A DNA stretch of 45,787 bases from a bacterium (GCA_027623425.1 JAQBTH010000006.1:1-45787); one strand, 5' to 3'. Positions 17,065-25,818 are shown, numbered from the stretch's first letter. The notes: a model not told the origin generated them from the letters alone. Numbers and translations: made by a program.

Positions 17065-17884
17065 TCGGTCTTTTGTACCTGGCACACCCACGACATTTAG
17101 TTCCCACAGTACTGTTGCTCCATTTATTGCGGCCTTTGAAGATGACGGTGACATTGGGTTGTTATACGCCTTCGTTCAACTGCCATCTGGGGAACCTGAG
17201 GTAGAAGAAGTACTGGTTGTCTATCGGCTGCATGAAGTACAGAAGAACCAAGTTAAGCTGTCTATTGTGTGGTCAGATACAGGCGAACAAATGGGTCTTA
17301 TTATTGATGGCCATCTTGAAACGGTGATTGATTTTGGTGCTAAAGTTAGTTATACCCAATATGGTGGATCGCCCCATCACAAGGCATGGCGCCGCTACCA
17401 TCTTGTTTGGCGACAAGAATGGGTGGACATGTTTCCTGAATACGCGGCCCAATTCACTGCACACCCCGACGATGCCGCTGGTGTATTGCCTATTGAATCT
17501 CTAAAGGGGGGGCGTTACCCAGTTGTGGCAAAACCATTTCCTATTGAAAAGAGTGATGCCGGCCTGCAGGCATTAATAGGGATTTTTCAAAATGAGCCTT
17601 TAGTCGAAAAGGCGTTTCTTTATCGAGTAGCCCGGGAAGAACAAACGGATATCATCCATGTGCTATTGCACCAAAAGAATGAGCGAAAAGAAGTGGGGAT
17701 CTACATGGCAATTGAACGGTTAAAACCCCACTACCCCAACCTATCAAATTTGCACTTAAAAACGGCCCTTAATGAAGCGGACTTATTCGCCAGGCTTGGC
17801 CCACATGTTCACGCTTTTTATCAGCAGCAAGTTGATAAAAAAGAGGCAAAGCCCGTTAAGCCAAACGCGCCTTCCCATTTGTAA
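17057..17884 (+). CDS. DUF2251 domain with SseB C-terminal-like domain
   Basis: 275 aa. Residues about 8-140 are DUF2251-like (PTTFSSHSTVAPFIAAFEDD, GLLYAF, SIVWSDTGEQMGLIIDGH, VIDFGA). About 170-265 resemble the SseB C-terminal domain (LIGIFQNEPLVEKAFLYRVA). Compared with the 383-aa paralogue upstream, the SseB N-terminal module is missing. GTG start with AAGGGG 7 nt upstream; overlaps the oxidoreductase gene by 8 nt. The 3' end overlaps the end of the converging aldehyde dehydrogenase gene by 29 nt. No function is known to me. Confidence 0.65.
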   Translation: MISRSFVPGTPTTFSSHSTVAPFIAAFEDDGDIGLLYAFVQLPSGEPEVEEVLVVYRLHEVQKNQVKLSIVWSDTGEQMGLIIDGHLETVIDFGAKVSYTQYGGSPHHKAWRRYHLVWRQEWVDMFPEYAAQFTAHPDDAAGVLPIESLKGGRYPVVAKPFPIEKSDAGLQALIGIFQNEPLVEKAFLYRVAREEQTDIIHVLLHQKNERKEVGIYMAIERLKPHYPNLSNLHLKTALNEADLFARLGPHVHAFYQQQVDKKEAKPVKPNAPSHL

Positions 17885-19202
17885 AAGCCACTAACCCAGA
17901 GGCCGCCAGTTCACGGCCAAACCCAGACTGTTTGGTACCACCAAACGGCACGGAATAATCACTACGAACTTGTGCATTTATTCCCACTACACCGACGTCT
18001 AATCGGTCGTAGAACCACTTGGCGCGAGACTCATCCTTGGTCCATACAGCTGCGCCTAAACCAAATTGCGTCTGGTTTGCCAGAGCTAGCGCATCGTTGT
18101 CAGATACTGCACTGTGCACGCTAATTACGGGCCCAAATGTTTCGGCGGCGACCACGGGCATATCGGCGCGAACGTTTGACAGGCAAGTGATTTGAAAGAA
18201 GTTGCCATCCGTGCGTTGATTTTCACATTGAAATAAGGTGGTAGCGCCCATATTCACACTATCAGAAACCTGAGCGGCAAGAGCGGATTTAATGTCGGGT
18301 CGTGCAAGAGGGCCTAAAGTGGTGGACTCATTTAGTGGGTCGCCTGACGTATACGCACGGCAGTGGGTTTCAAACTCATGCAAGAACTGATCTTTGATGG
18401 ATTCAGCGAGGATGAGACGCTTTGCGGCGATACACACTTGGCCAGCATTGGTACATCGTGCAGTTGCGGCGACCTGAGCTGCGGTGGCAATATCGGCGTC
18501 TGCACAGACGATAAAAGGGTCACTCCCGCCCAGTTCAAGCACGCAGGGAATACAGGCCTGACCGGCCGCAGCCCCAATGGCGCGCCCTGCCCGATTTGAA
18601 CCGGTTAGCGACGCCCCTCTCACCTGTGGATGGTGAATCATACGATGCACACCTTCTATGCTTAGGAAGGGTGATAAAAACGGCGTGGGTTCTGGCATAA
18701 CCTCGCGAAATATTGATTCTAATGTTTTAGCACATTGCGGCACATTTGGTGCATGTTTTACTAGAACGGCATTACCCGCAATAAGGGTTGGAATGGCAAA
18801 ACGAAGCGCCTGCCAAAACGGAAAATTCCATGGCATTACCCCGATAATCACACCCAGCGGGAAATGATGGTAATTCTCTGTTTCTTGGCTCTCCAACAAG
18901 GCTAGTCCATGTTCAAAATAATACTCGCACACGCCGATACACTTATCGATTTCAGCACGGGACTGTGTAATCGGCTTGCCCATTTCCAATGATATAAGGG
19001 CAGCACAGGCCTCTTTTTGTGCGTGCAATAGGCTTGCCAGCTTAGGTAATACGCTTAAACGCGCCTCTCTTGATTGTGCTCGCCACGCTTGGTAGCCACG
19101 GTGCAGTTCATCTAACTTCGCGTCTGCCTCGTTGTGATTTAGAACTGGATACTCGCCAAGCAAACTCTGATTGTATGGATTTATAGACTTAAAATTTTCC
19201 AT
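17856..19202 (-). CDS. NAD(P)-dependent aldehyde dehydrogenase, Sad/YneI type
   Basis: 448 aa, ALDH superfamily. Visible: VMPWNFPFWQ, LVKHAPNVPQCA, SLTGSNRAGRAIG, LELGGSDPFIV with the general-base Glu, AGQVCIAAKR with the catalytic Cys, and AETFGPV. The block KHAPNV plus ELGGSDPFIV closely follows E. coli Sad (YneI), which oxidises succinic semialdehyde, so that is the best guess; other short aldehydes are possible. The -10 TACACT ends 7 nt before the ATG and is shared back-to-back with the next gene. The 3' end overlaps the converging DUF2251 gene. Confidence 0.9.
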   Translation of the reverse strand: MENFKSINPYNQSLLGEYPVLNHNEADAKLDELHRGYQAWRAQSREARLSVLPKLASLLHAQKEACAALISLEMGKPITQSRAEIDKCIGVCEYYFEHGLALLESQETENYHHFPLGVIIGVMPWNFPFWQALRFAIPTLIAGNAVLVKHAPNVPQCAKTLESIFREVMPEPTPFLSPFLSIEGVHRMIHHPQVRGASLTGSNRAGRAIGAAAGQACIPCVLELGGSDPFIVCADADIATAAQVAATARCTNAGQVCIAAKRLILAESIKDQFLHEFETHCRAYTSGDPLNESTTLGPLARPDIKSALAAQVSDSVNMGATTLFQCENQRTDGNFFQITCLSNVRADMPVVAAETFGPVISVHSAVSDNDALALANQTQFGLGAAVWTKDESRAKWFYDRLDVGVVGINAQVRSDYSVPFGGTKQSGFGRELAASGLVAFTNGKARLA

Positions 19203-19209
19203 ACCCCTT

Positions 19210-19219
19210 AGTGTACAAT
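19210..19219. promoter_or_regulatory. Overlapping divergent -10 boxes (aldehyde dehydrogenase / unknown gene)
   Basis: Same arrangement as at 10837-10846. TACAAT (19214-19219) faces the plus-strand ATG at 19226 with a 6-nt gap. TACACT on the minus strand (19210-19215) faces the ALDH ATG at 19202 with a 7-nt gap. The two hexamers share TA. Confidence 0.65.
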
Positions 19220-19225
19220 ATAGGT

Positions 19226-19852
19226 ATGGGATCTAATCAAGTCGATGCTAATTCATTAAAGGAACGTGCCGCTCTTACAGCGACGCAATTGGTGCCGTTT
19301 ATTGCCTCTCAAACCGATATATCCATGCTCAATGCTACCCTATTTCCTGTGGTGCGTTTTTCTGACTTGTCTTTGGTGACTGCGTTAATTGAGTCTGGCG
19401 TGGCTGGCGTCATATACAGCGGAGACACTCCTGATGCATTCTTAAACCTTTGCCTGCCCATTCGCACCGAAATTATACTGCCCAATTTACACTTATCATT
19501 GCCGCAACAACCTGGAATTACCGCTGCCATTTGGGTGCATATTCAAACCGATCTTTTATCCGAAGGCCATTCTTGGAAATACACCGATGACCTAATCGCA
19601 TTTCTATCAAAGCTACCTAAAGACTACGTGTTTTCTGGGATTGCGTCAGATAGCAAATTGGCCAACTATGCCAAAACCGATTCGGATTTTGATGGCGCCT
19701 ATTCAGACATGATTACCGTGATGGATCATGTACGCGAACGCTTGGTTTTGGCTGGGTATCCAGATACAAAAATTATGGTGATGGATGACCATACTCCGCG
19801 TACCCAAGAGGCCTTTATTGGGGTTCATGTTCTATCACCGTATTTGGCTTAG
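19226..19852 (+). CDS. Conserved-looking protein of unknown function
   Basis: 208 aa from the ATG at 19226; an in-frame GTG at 19211 overlaps the -10 box and is unlikely to be the start. No signal peptide or membrane segment. It has alternating strands and helices (FPVVRFSDLSLVTALIESG, GVIYSG, TEIILPN, AIWVHIQTDLLSEGH, YVFSGIA, TKIMVMDDH), which recall a TIM-barrel or alanine-racemase-type layout, but I cannot name a family and no PLP lysine motif is evident. Leaderless promoter 6 nt upstream. It is followed after 28 nt by a methyltransferase gene that has its own -10 box. Confidence 0.6.
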   Translation: MGSNQVDANSLKERAALTATQLVPFIASQTDISMLNATLFPVVRFSDLSLVTALIESGVAGVIYSGDTPDAFLNLCLPIRTEIILPNLHLSLPQQPGITAAIWVHIQTDLLSEGHSWKYTDDLIAFLSKLPKDYVFSGIASDSKLANYAKTDSDFDGAYSDMITVMDHVRERLVLAGYPDTKIMVMDDHTPRTQEAFIGVHVLSPYLA

Positions 19853-19862
19853 GGCCACGGTA

Positions 19863-19871
19863 TGATATAAT
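19863..19871 (+). promoter_or_regulatory. Extended -10 promoter of the methyltransferase gene
   Basis: TGA-TATAAT ends 9 nt before the ATG at 19881, with a possible -35 TTGGCT at 19844-19849 (16-nt spacer). A second in-frame ATG at 19899 has AAAGGA upstream. Confidence 0.6.
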
Positions 19872-19880
19872 ACTCGCGAA

Positions 19881-20678
19881 ATGGCAAAGGAAAATGTTAT
19901 GAAATCCCCGAGTGAAGCCTACGGCGTTATTCAGGGTTTTATTGTGGGATTAGGGGCGGTCTTCACCACCTTAGTCACGAAATTCAACCAGTTCCCCGTT
20001 TATTTGCGGGCGCCACGAATGGTGGCTATCGAACTGTCGCTTTTCTATTTTTACCATGGCCACTACTCCCCCACTCGCTATGATAGAGAAGTCGCGGACT
20101 TGTCGCTTTCCAAATCGGAATTAACCTATGGAGAAGCCAGCTATGGCATTATCGAACGGGCATTTAGCAAAATAAAACTGCCAAAATCTAAGCACGTTTT
20201 TGTGGATTTAGGTTCGGGTCACGGGAAACTGGTCTTTTATGTGAATCAACGGTTTGGCATTCGTAGCGCAGGTGTTGAAATAGTGCCCACCTTTGTTAAA
20301 GCCGCCACCAAATTAGCCAAAGTAAAAGGAATTAAAGATGTGCGTTTTATTGAAAAAGATTTCACCCATGCCAAAATATCCAGCGGCACTATTATTTTCG
20401 TTAGTTTAACCTGCATGGGCCGTTCCCAAATGGCTAAACTGAGAACCAATTTGATGCAGCTTAAAAAAGGTGCTTATGTTATCAGTCTGTCTCAACCATT
20501 AAATCATCGGCACTTTAAAGTGGTTGATGAATTTGATGGACGGGCATCCTGGGGAAAATGTCGTGTTTATGTACAGCGAAAGCTTACACCCCCTGCTAAA
20601 CTGATAAAAGCAGAAAGCACCATGTTCAAGATTTTAGACCCTAAGGAAGCTAATGTTACAACACTTATACATTCATAA
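19881..20678 (+). CDS. SAM-dependent methyltransferase, DOT1-like class I fold
   Basis: 265 aa. A hydrophobic amphipathic stretch (GVIQGFIVGLGAVFTTL, about 13-30) may touch the membrane. The catalytic half has motif I FVDLGSGHGK (about 110), an acidic strand end GVEIVPTF binding the SAM ribose, and RFIEKDFTH. The DLGSGxGK form and GEASYGIIERAF helix resemble DOT1-like or related class I methyltransferases. Two starts are possible: ATG 19881, leaderless and 9 nt after TATAAT, or ATG 19899 with AAAGGA 7 nt upstream. It overlaps recN by 26 nt. The target is unknown; this is not evidence of a histone-like substrate. Confidence 0.75.
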   Translation: MAKENVMKSPSEAYGVIQGFIVGLGAVFTTLVTKFNQFPVYLRAPRMVAIELSLFYFYHGHYSPTRYDREVADLSLSKSELTYGEASYGIIERAFSKIKLPKSKHVFVDLGSGHGKLVFYVNQRFGIRSAGVEIVPTFVKAATKLAKVKGIKDVRFIEKDFTHAKISSGTIIFVSLTCMGRSQMAKLRTNLMQLKKGAYVISLSQPLNHRHFKVVDEFDGRASWGKCRVYVQRKLTPPAKLIKAESTMFKILDPKEANVTTLIHS

Positions 20679-22266
20679 TATTGGTATATTTGAAACCATT
20701 GAACTGGACTTTACCGAAGGACTAAATGTCTTAACGGGTGAAACAGGTGCCGGCAAATCGTTAATTGTAAAATCATTATCTCTACTTCTAGGTGCGCAAT
20801 CCTCTGACGATTTAATTGCCACTGGCCAAGACACAGCTGTGGTAGAAGGTCATTTTACGTTACAATCAGGCCAAACTCACCCCCTATTAGAGGGTTGTTC
20901 GCACTGCATTGTGCACAAAAAACTACGCCGGGGCAAACCTGCCATCACCCGAATAAACGAAGAAAGTGTTACCCTTAAAACACTTAAAGATATCGTGTCG
21001 CCATTGCTGCAAATCACCAGCCAGCACGACGCCCAAACGTTGCGAGATGCGGCCTATCACGAACGTCTTTATGACGCGTTTTGCGGGCCTCTTTTGCACG
21101 ATGCAATGCGGCGTTACCGCGCTGAATACAACGCCTATTTGGGCGCAAAACGCCAATTAGACGCACTACAAAACAATACCCAAGACACGGCTCAGCGGTT
21201 GGCATTTCTAGAGTTTCAACTGGAAGACATTGACTCCCATGGATTTACAGCTGAAGAGGAAGAGAACCTGCTTTCTGTGCGCCACTCTGCCAAGCATCAC
21301 CATACTGTTGTGGCAGGCCTAAGTGCGCTTTCCCAAGCGATTGACACGGCCCAAAGTGAACTGGCGAAAACAGCAACTGCGCGCTCGCAACTTGCACATG
21401 TGAGTGCGGAACAGTTTGGCGAAATGGTAAATGAAATTGATGAAATTGTGGCCAGGCTCTCTGATTTAGAAGGCGATGCAAGCACGATTCTTGGGCGCTA
21501 CGAAAACGCCGATGAACTGGATATTGATACCATTGAATCGCGCTTGGATGACATGTTCAAGGTACGCACAAAGTACAAAGCGCCATCGGTCGAGGCCCTT
21601 TTGGCGTACCGCAATCAACTGCAAGAGGAATTAGACGTTCTTGCACGTTACCAAACCGATAGTTCTGCTCTAGAAAAAGAACTTGCGACTGCCACGTCTG
21701 CGGCGCGTGATGCGGCCAAAACGCTGCACGACGCTCGCGCCGCTAAACAGTCCCCGTTTAGCACTCAGATCTGTGAGAGTCTTGGCGAGCTTGGCTTTGT
21801 TCACCCTCAGTTTCGTGTGCAGATTGATGAAACAGATGTACTTGGCCCTACTGGAACGGACGCGATTACATTCTTGTTTTCTGCCAATCCTGGCGATACG
21901 CCAAAACCCTTGCATAAGGTGGCCTCTGGCGGAGAAATGTCTCGCGTGTTATTGGCACTAAAAGAAATCGAAAGTGAGAATGCGGCAGCGGCTAGCCTTG
22001 TGTTTGACGAAGTGGACACGGGAGTTGGCGGTTTAACGGCCAACGCTATTGGCGCCATGTTGAAACGTATTTCAAAACACAATCAGCTTATTACCATTAC
22101 CCACTTACCGCAAATTGCAAAACTTGCGGACTCGCACTTCTTTATAGAGAAACACCAAAGTGCCACCCACACCACCGTTTCCATTCGCGTATTGGCCACC
22201 CACGAAACGGCACCAGAATTACAACGTATGGTGGGCGGAAAAGACACGGTAGAGTATTTGTTGTAA
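20653..22266 (+). CDS. recN: DNA repair protein RecN (SMC-like ATPase)
   Basis: 537 aa, close to the usual RecN length of about 550. Walker A GETGAGKS at 29-36, a coiled-coil middle (about 150-360, rich in Glu/Leu/Ala heptads), signature LHKVASGGEMSRVLLALK, Walker B LVFDEVDTGVGG, and the D-loop/H-switch ITHLPQIAKLADSH. RecN acts in double-strand-break repair by tethering DNA with RecA. The ATG has AAGGA 5 nt upstream and sits inside the end of the methyltransferase gene, so translation is probably coupled. Confidence 0.95.
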   Translation: MLQHLYIHNIGIFETIELDFTEGLNVLTGETGAGKSLIVKSLSLLLGAQSSDDLIATGQDTAVVEGHFTLQSGQTHPLLEGCSHCIVHKKLRRGKPAITRINEESVTLKTLKDIVSPLLQITSQHDAQTLRDAAYHERLYDAFCGPLLHDAMRRYRAEYNAYLGAKRQLDALQNNTQDTAQRLAFLEFQLEDIDSHGFTAEEEENLLSVRHSAKHHHTVVAGLSALSQAIDTAQSELAKTATARSQLAHVSAEQFGEMVNEIDEIVARLSDLEGDASTILGRYENADELDIDTIESRLDDMFKVRTKYKAPSVEALLAYRNQLQEELDVLARYQTDSSALEKELATATSAARDAAKTLHDARAAKQSPFSTQICESLGELGFVHPQFRVQIDETDVLGPTGTDAITFLFSANPGDTPKPLHKVASGGEMSRVLLALKEIESENAAAASLVFDEVDTGVGGLTANAIGAMLKRISKHNQLITITHLPQIAKLADSHFFIEKHQSATHTTVSIRVLATHETAPELQRMVGGKDTVEYLL

Positions 22267-22286
22267 ATTGGTCTTTTTCTAAAAAA

Positions 22287-22315
22287 ATGACATTAGTTTG
22301 TCGATTTGCTATACT
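22287..22315 (+). promoter_or_regulatory. Leaderless glmS promoter
   Basis: ATGACA, 17-nt spacer, TGC-TATACT, ending 7 nt before the glmS ATG at 22323. There is no room for a 5' UTR, so the glmS ribozyme known from Gram-positive bacteria cannot be present. Confidence 0.7.
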
Positions 22316-22322
22316 TCCCTGC

Positions 22323-24149
22323 ATGTGTGGGATTGTAGGGTACATTGGCCCGAGAGATATAACATCTGTATTATTAGTGGGTCTTGAGCGGTTAAGTTAC
22401 CGTGGGTACGACTCGTCTGGAATTGCCGTCATTACTGATGGGGAATTGGGATGTTGGAAAAAAGAGGGTAAAATCCACGAGCTATCAGAGGAAATTAAGT
22501 CGCTTACCATTAAAGGGAATGTGGGCATTGGTCATACACGTTGGGCCACACACGGAGTACCAAACACCATAAACGCTCATCCGCACTTAGACACAGGGTC
22601 TTCTATCGCTGTGGTGCATAACGGGATTATTGAAAACTATTTAAGTTTAAAGAAAAAAATTAAAGCCGCTGGGTATATTATGCGATCACAAACCGACTCT
22701 GAGGTTATTGTGCATCTTATAGACATGTACTACAAAGGTGACTTAGCGCAGGCCGTGCGCATGGCGATGACCGAATTAGAAGGCAGCTTTGGCCTGTCTG
22801 TTATCTGTGAAAATGAACCCGATAAAATCGTGGTCTGCCGCAAAGATAGCCCACTTATATTGGGCTTAGGAAAAGGAGAAAACTTTGTGTCCTCTGACAT
22901 CAATGCGATTGTGACTCACACCCGTGACATGGTGTTTTTGGAAGATGGCCATATGGCGATCGTTACGCAAGATGATGTAACGCTGACAGATTTTGAAGGA
23001 AAAGCCGTTGAAATGAAAGTGGAACAGGTGACTTGGAATGCGGAAGCATCTGAAAAATCAGGGTTTGATCATTTCATGCTAAAGGAAATCCACGAACAAC
23101 CCACTGTGGTTCGCCGCATCATAGACAAACATGTGAGCGTGGATGGCGCACTGCAATTTAACCACCTTGAAGAGGCAATGAAAGATTTAACGAAATCAAT
23201 GCGCTTTATCATTCAAGCATGCGGCACTTCCTGGCACGCAGGCCTTATCGGCAAATACCTATGGGAAGAATACGCCCATGTGCCAACGGAAGTGGATATT
23301 TCTTCGGAATTTCGATATCGCCAAATGCTTTCTGGAAGCGATGAATTTGTGGTGGCTATTTCTCAGTCTGGCGAAACGGCCGACACGTTGGCCTGTATTC
23401 GCGAGGCAAAAAGTAAATTCTTTAAAATCTTAAGTTTCGTCAATGTAAAAGGCAGCTCCATTGACCGGGAATCTGATGCCGTAGTCTACACACACAGTGG
23501 CCCTGAAATTGGCGTGGCGTCTACTAAAAACTATATTGCCCAACTTTTGAATGTGTATTTGTTTGGTTTGTATTTAGGTCAATTAAAAGGGCATTTGAGT
23601 AAAGCGGATGTCATCAAAAAAGTGGCGCAAGTGAAACGTTTACCCGGCCAATTGGAAAAAATACTCGACCAAGCACCAACATTCAAGGCCATTGCAGAGA
23701 AATATTATAAAAGCCGTGAATTCATATTTATTGGTCGGGGGCTAAACTACCCAACCGCACTTGAAGGCGCGCTAAAGTTAAAAGAGATTTCATATATTCA
23801 TGCGACCGGCTACCCTGCTGGTGAATTAAAACATGGCCCTATCGCCCTAATTGATGAGAAATTACCAGTGGTGTGCTTGGCCCCAAATTCGGTGACTTAT
23901 GAGAAGATGATTTCAAATATCGAAGAGGTGCGCGCACGTGGTGGTCGCATCATTATAGTGGCCACAGAAGGAAACGAAGCCGTTAAGGATTTGGCTGAAG
24001 ACGTGATTTATATTCCAGAATGCGATGAAGAATTTTCACCGATTTTGAGCGTGGTACCGTTGCAACTCTTGTCTTATTACATTGCAATTATGTTGGAATG
24101 TGACGTGGACCAGCCACGTAACTTGGCAAAAAGCGTCACCGTCGAATAG
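22323..24149 (+). CDS. glmS: Glutamine-fructose-6-phosphate aminotransferase (isomerizing)
   Basis: 608 aa. Makes glucosamine-6-phosphate from fructose-6-phosphate and glutamine, the first step to UDP-GlcNAc for peptidoglycan and surface glycans. The start is set at the ATG giving MCGIVGYIG, because Cys2 must become the N-terminal nucleophile of the glutaminase domain. Visible: RGYDSSG, GHTRWATHG, HNGIIENY, then two SIS domains with CGTSWHAG, SQSGETADTLA, and the C-terminal DQPRNLAKSVTVE. The extension back to 22287 is ruled out by chemistry and by the promoter. First gene before aroK, with 2 nt between them. Confidence 0.97.
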   Translation: MCGIVGYIGPRDITSVLLVGLERLSYRGYDSSGIAVITDGELGCWKKEGKIHELSEEIKSLTIKGNVGIGHTRWATHGVPNTINAHPHLDTGSSIAVVHNGIIENYLSLKKKIKAAGYIMRSQTDSEVIVHLIDMYYKGDLAQAVRMAMTELEGSFGLSVICENEPDKIVVCRKDSPLILGLGKGENFVSSDINAIVTHTRDMVFLEDGHMAIVTQDDVTLTDFEGKAVEMKVEQVTWNAEASEKSGFDHFMLKEIHEQPTVVRRIIDKHVSVDGALQFNHLEEAMKDLTKSMRFIIQACGTSWHAGLIGKYLWEEYAHVPTEVDISSEFRYRQMLSGSDEFVVAISQSGETADTLACIREAKSKFFKILSFVNVKGSSIDRESDAVVYTHSGPEIGVASTKNYIAQLLNVYLFGLYLGQLKGHLSKADVIKKVAQVKRLPGQLEKILDQAPTFKAIAEKYYKSREFIFIGRGLNYPTALEGALKLKEISYIHATGYPAGELKHGPIALIDEKLPVVCLAPNSVTYEKMISNIEEVRARGGRIIIVATEGNEAVKDLAEDVIYIPECDEEFSPILSVVPLQLLSYYIAIMLECDVDQPRNLAKSVTVE

Positions 24150-24151
24150 GC

Positions 24152-24673
24152 ATGCCAGCGCCTAAGAATGTGATCTTAATTGGTATGATGGGAAGCGGAA
24201 AGAGCTCTGTGGGCCGCGCGCTGTCCTGGGCGCTGGATTGGGATTTTGTGGATACCGATGCGTTAATTGAAGACCAAGACGGCCGCGACATTATTGATAT
24301 ATTTGAAGGCGACGGCGAAGAGTATTTTCGCCAATTAGAGCGCGGTGTGGCAGTAGACATGGTGCGGTGGGAACATACGGTTGTGGCGACCGGCGGTGGG
24401 ATGGGTGCGCAACCAGATATCGCGGATGCGTTACAGGAGGCTGGCCTTGTTGTGTATCTGGAAGCCAGCGAAGAGACCTTGTGGGATCGGGTTAGCAAAG
24501 ATGAGACGGGAGCCCCTAGGCCCTTGGCAATGGCCCGCGACGCGTTTATTGAACGATTAGAGGCACGTGCGCCTAGGTATGAGGAACTGGCCGACATCAT
24601 ACTGCCTACGGATGGGGCCAGCATTGGTGAACTGGTGGATTTCTTGGTGGATAATATACAACGGTCAAACTAA
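24152..24673 (+). CDS. aroK: Shikimate kinase
   Basis: 173 aa, standard length. Phosphorylates shikimate with ATP. P-loop GMMGSGKS at 11-18, DTDALIED (shikimate-binding Asp), FEGDGEEYFRQLE with Arg, ATGGGMG, and the LID region around RPLAMARD. Directly follows glmS (2 nt), so probably co-transcribed. aroB follows after 39 nt and aroQ after that, giving three shikimate steps in a row. Slightly richer in GC than its neighbours by eye, with no other sign of transfer. Confidence 0.95.
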   Translation: MPAPKNVILIGMMGSGKSSVGRALSWALDWDFVDTDALIEDQDGRDIIDIFEGDGEEYFRQLERGVAVDMVRWEHTVVATGGGMGAQPDIADALQEAGLVVYLEASEETLWDRVSKDETGAPRPLAMARDAFIERLEARAPRYEELADIILPTDGASIGELVDFLVDNIQRSN

Positions 24674-24677
24674 ATTC

Positions 24678-24706
24678 TTGCCTGTTTGCCCGGCTCGCGC
24701 TAGGCT
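24678..24706 (+). promoter_or_regulatory. Leaderless aroB promoter
   Basis: TTGCCT, 17-nt spacer, TAGGCT, ending 6 nt before the ATG at 24713. The -10 is weak but spacing fits the pattern of the window. Confidence 0.5.
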
Positions 24707-24712
24707 AGTGAT

Positions 24713-25810
24713 ATGAAAACGGTTGATGTTGCTTTAGCACAAACTCCCTATACTATATACGTGGGTGAAAATGGATTATCTCACCTACCCCAACTATGGA
24801 CCACGCTTAATGCGGGCAAAAATGTGGCGATCATTACAAACCCTGAGTTAGAAGCCCTATATGCCGATGCGCTTAAAGCCGACTTTGATTCCGCAGGGGC
24901 CAGCTGCACCGTTTTAACATTGAATTCTGGAGAAACGAATAAGACATTACAGTGTGCCAGTGAATTGGTTGATGCCCTTTTGGCATTGCGATTTGAACGC
25001 ATAGACACGATAGTTGCCCTAGGTGGCGGAATCGTGGGCGATGTGGCAGGCTTTGTGGCATCCATCACCCTAAGGGGAATTAATTTAATTCAATGCCCCA
25101 CAACTTTACTGGCGCAAGTGGACGCCTCAATTGGTGGTAAAACTGGCGTGAATCACCCGATGGGAAAAAACTTAGTCGGATGTTTTTATCAGCCCCGTTT
25201 TGTTCTTAGCGATGTGTCTACCTTATGCTCTCTGCCAAAGCGAGAGATCAGTTGTGGGCTGGCCGAAGTGATTAAATATGGTGTGATTCGAGACACCGCA
25301 CTTTTTGACTATTTGGAAGCCCATCAAGATGAGATTAGACGCGCCACAATCAAAGAGGATTTGGCGCTTTGGACCCACTTAGTGAGTGAATCGGTGCGCA
25401 ACAAAGCAGAGGTCGTGGCCCAGGACGTGCGAGAAGCAGGCCTGAGAGAAACGTTAAACCTAGGCCATACATTTGGCCATGCTATTGAATCGGCTACACA
25501 CTACACCCAGTATCTGCATGGTGAGGCTGTGGCTATCGGCATGAAACTTGCGGCAGATTTATCTGTTGAAATGGGGCTATGCCCCGCAGTAGACCGCGAT
25601 CGTTTGGTAAACTTAATGACAGGGCTTGGTTACCAATTGGATGTGGCGCCAGATTTGGCTAAACGCATGGTGCCGTTCTTCGCTAACGACAAGAAAGTAA
25701 GGCATGGAAAAGTGCGCTTTATATTACCCACTAAAATTGGAGACACGCTAACCACTTCTGATATCCCTGATAAACTGCTGGCTAAAGTTTTAGGCTTAAA
25801 TGCGCTATAA
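24713..25810 (+). CDS. aroB: 3-dehydroquinate synthase
   Basis: 365 aa. NAD- and metal-dependent conversion of DAHP to 3-dehydroquinate, step two of the shikimate pathway. Visible: LNSGETNKTLQ, LGGGIVGDVAGFVASI for NAD binding, PTTLLAQVDASIGGKTGVN, GCFYQPRFVLSD, CGLAEVIKYG, the metal-binding LNLGHTFGHAIE, and LHGEAVAIGM. Full length. The next gene is aroQ, whose -10 hexamer overlaps the aroB stop codon. Confidence 0.97.
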   Translation: MKTVDVALAQTPYTIYVGENGLSHLPQLWTTLNAGKNVAIITNPELEALYADALKADFDSAGASCTVLTLNSGETNKTLQCASELVDALLALRFERIDTIVALGGGIVGDVAGFVASITLRGINLIQCPTTLLAQVDASIGGKTGVNHPMGKNLVGCFYQPRFVLSDVSTLCSLPKREISCGLAEVIKYGVIRDTALFDYLEAHQDEIRRATIKEDLALWTHLVSESVRNKAEVVAQDVREAGLRETLNLGHTFGHAIESATHYTQYLHGEAVAIGMKLAADLSVEMGLCPAVDRDRLVNLMTGLGYQLDVAPDLAKRMVPFFANDKKVRHGKVRFILPTKIGDTLTTSDIPDKLLAKVLGLNAL

Positions 25811-25811
25811 T
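25806..25811 (+). promoter_or_regulatory. Leaderless aroQ promoter overlapping the aroB stop
   Basis: TATAAT at 25806-25811 ends 7 nt before the aroQ ATG at 25819 and contains part of the aroB TAA (25808-25810). No -35 recognised. Confidence 0.55.
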
Positions 25812-25818
25812 ATACATT

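Noticed and set aside
22267-22322. glmS ribozyme upstream of glmS
   Set aside because: The promoter ends 7 nt before the glmS ATG, so no 5' UTR exists to hold the ribozyme.
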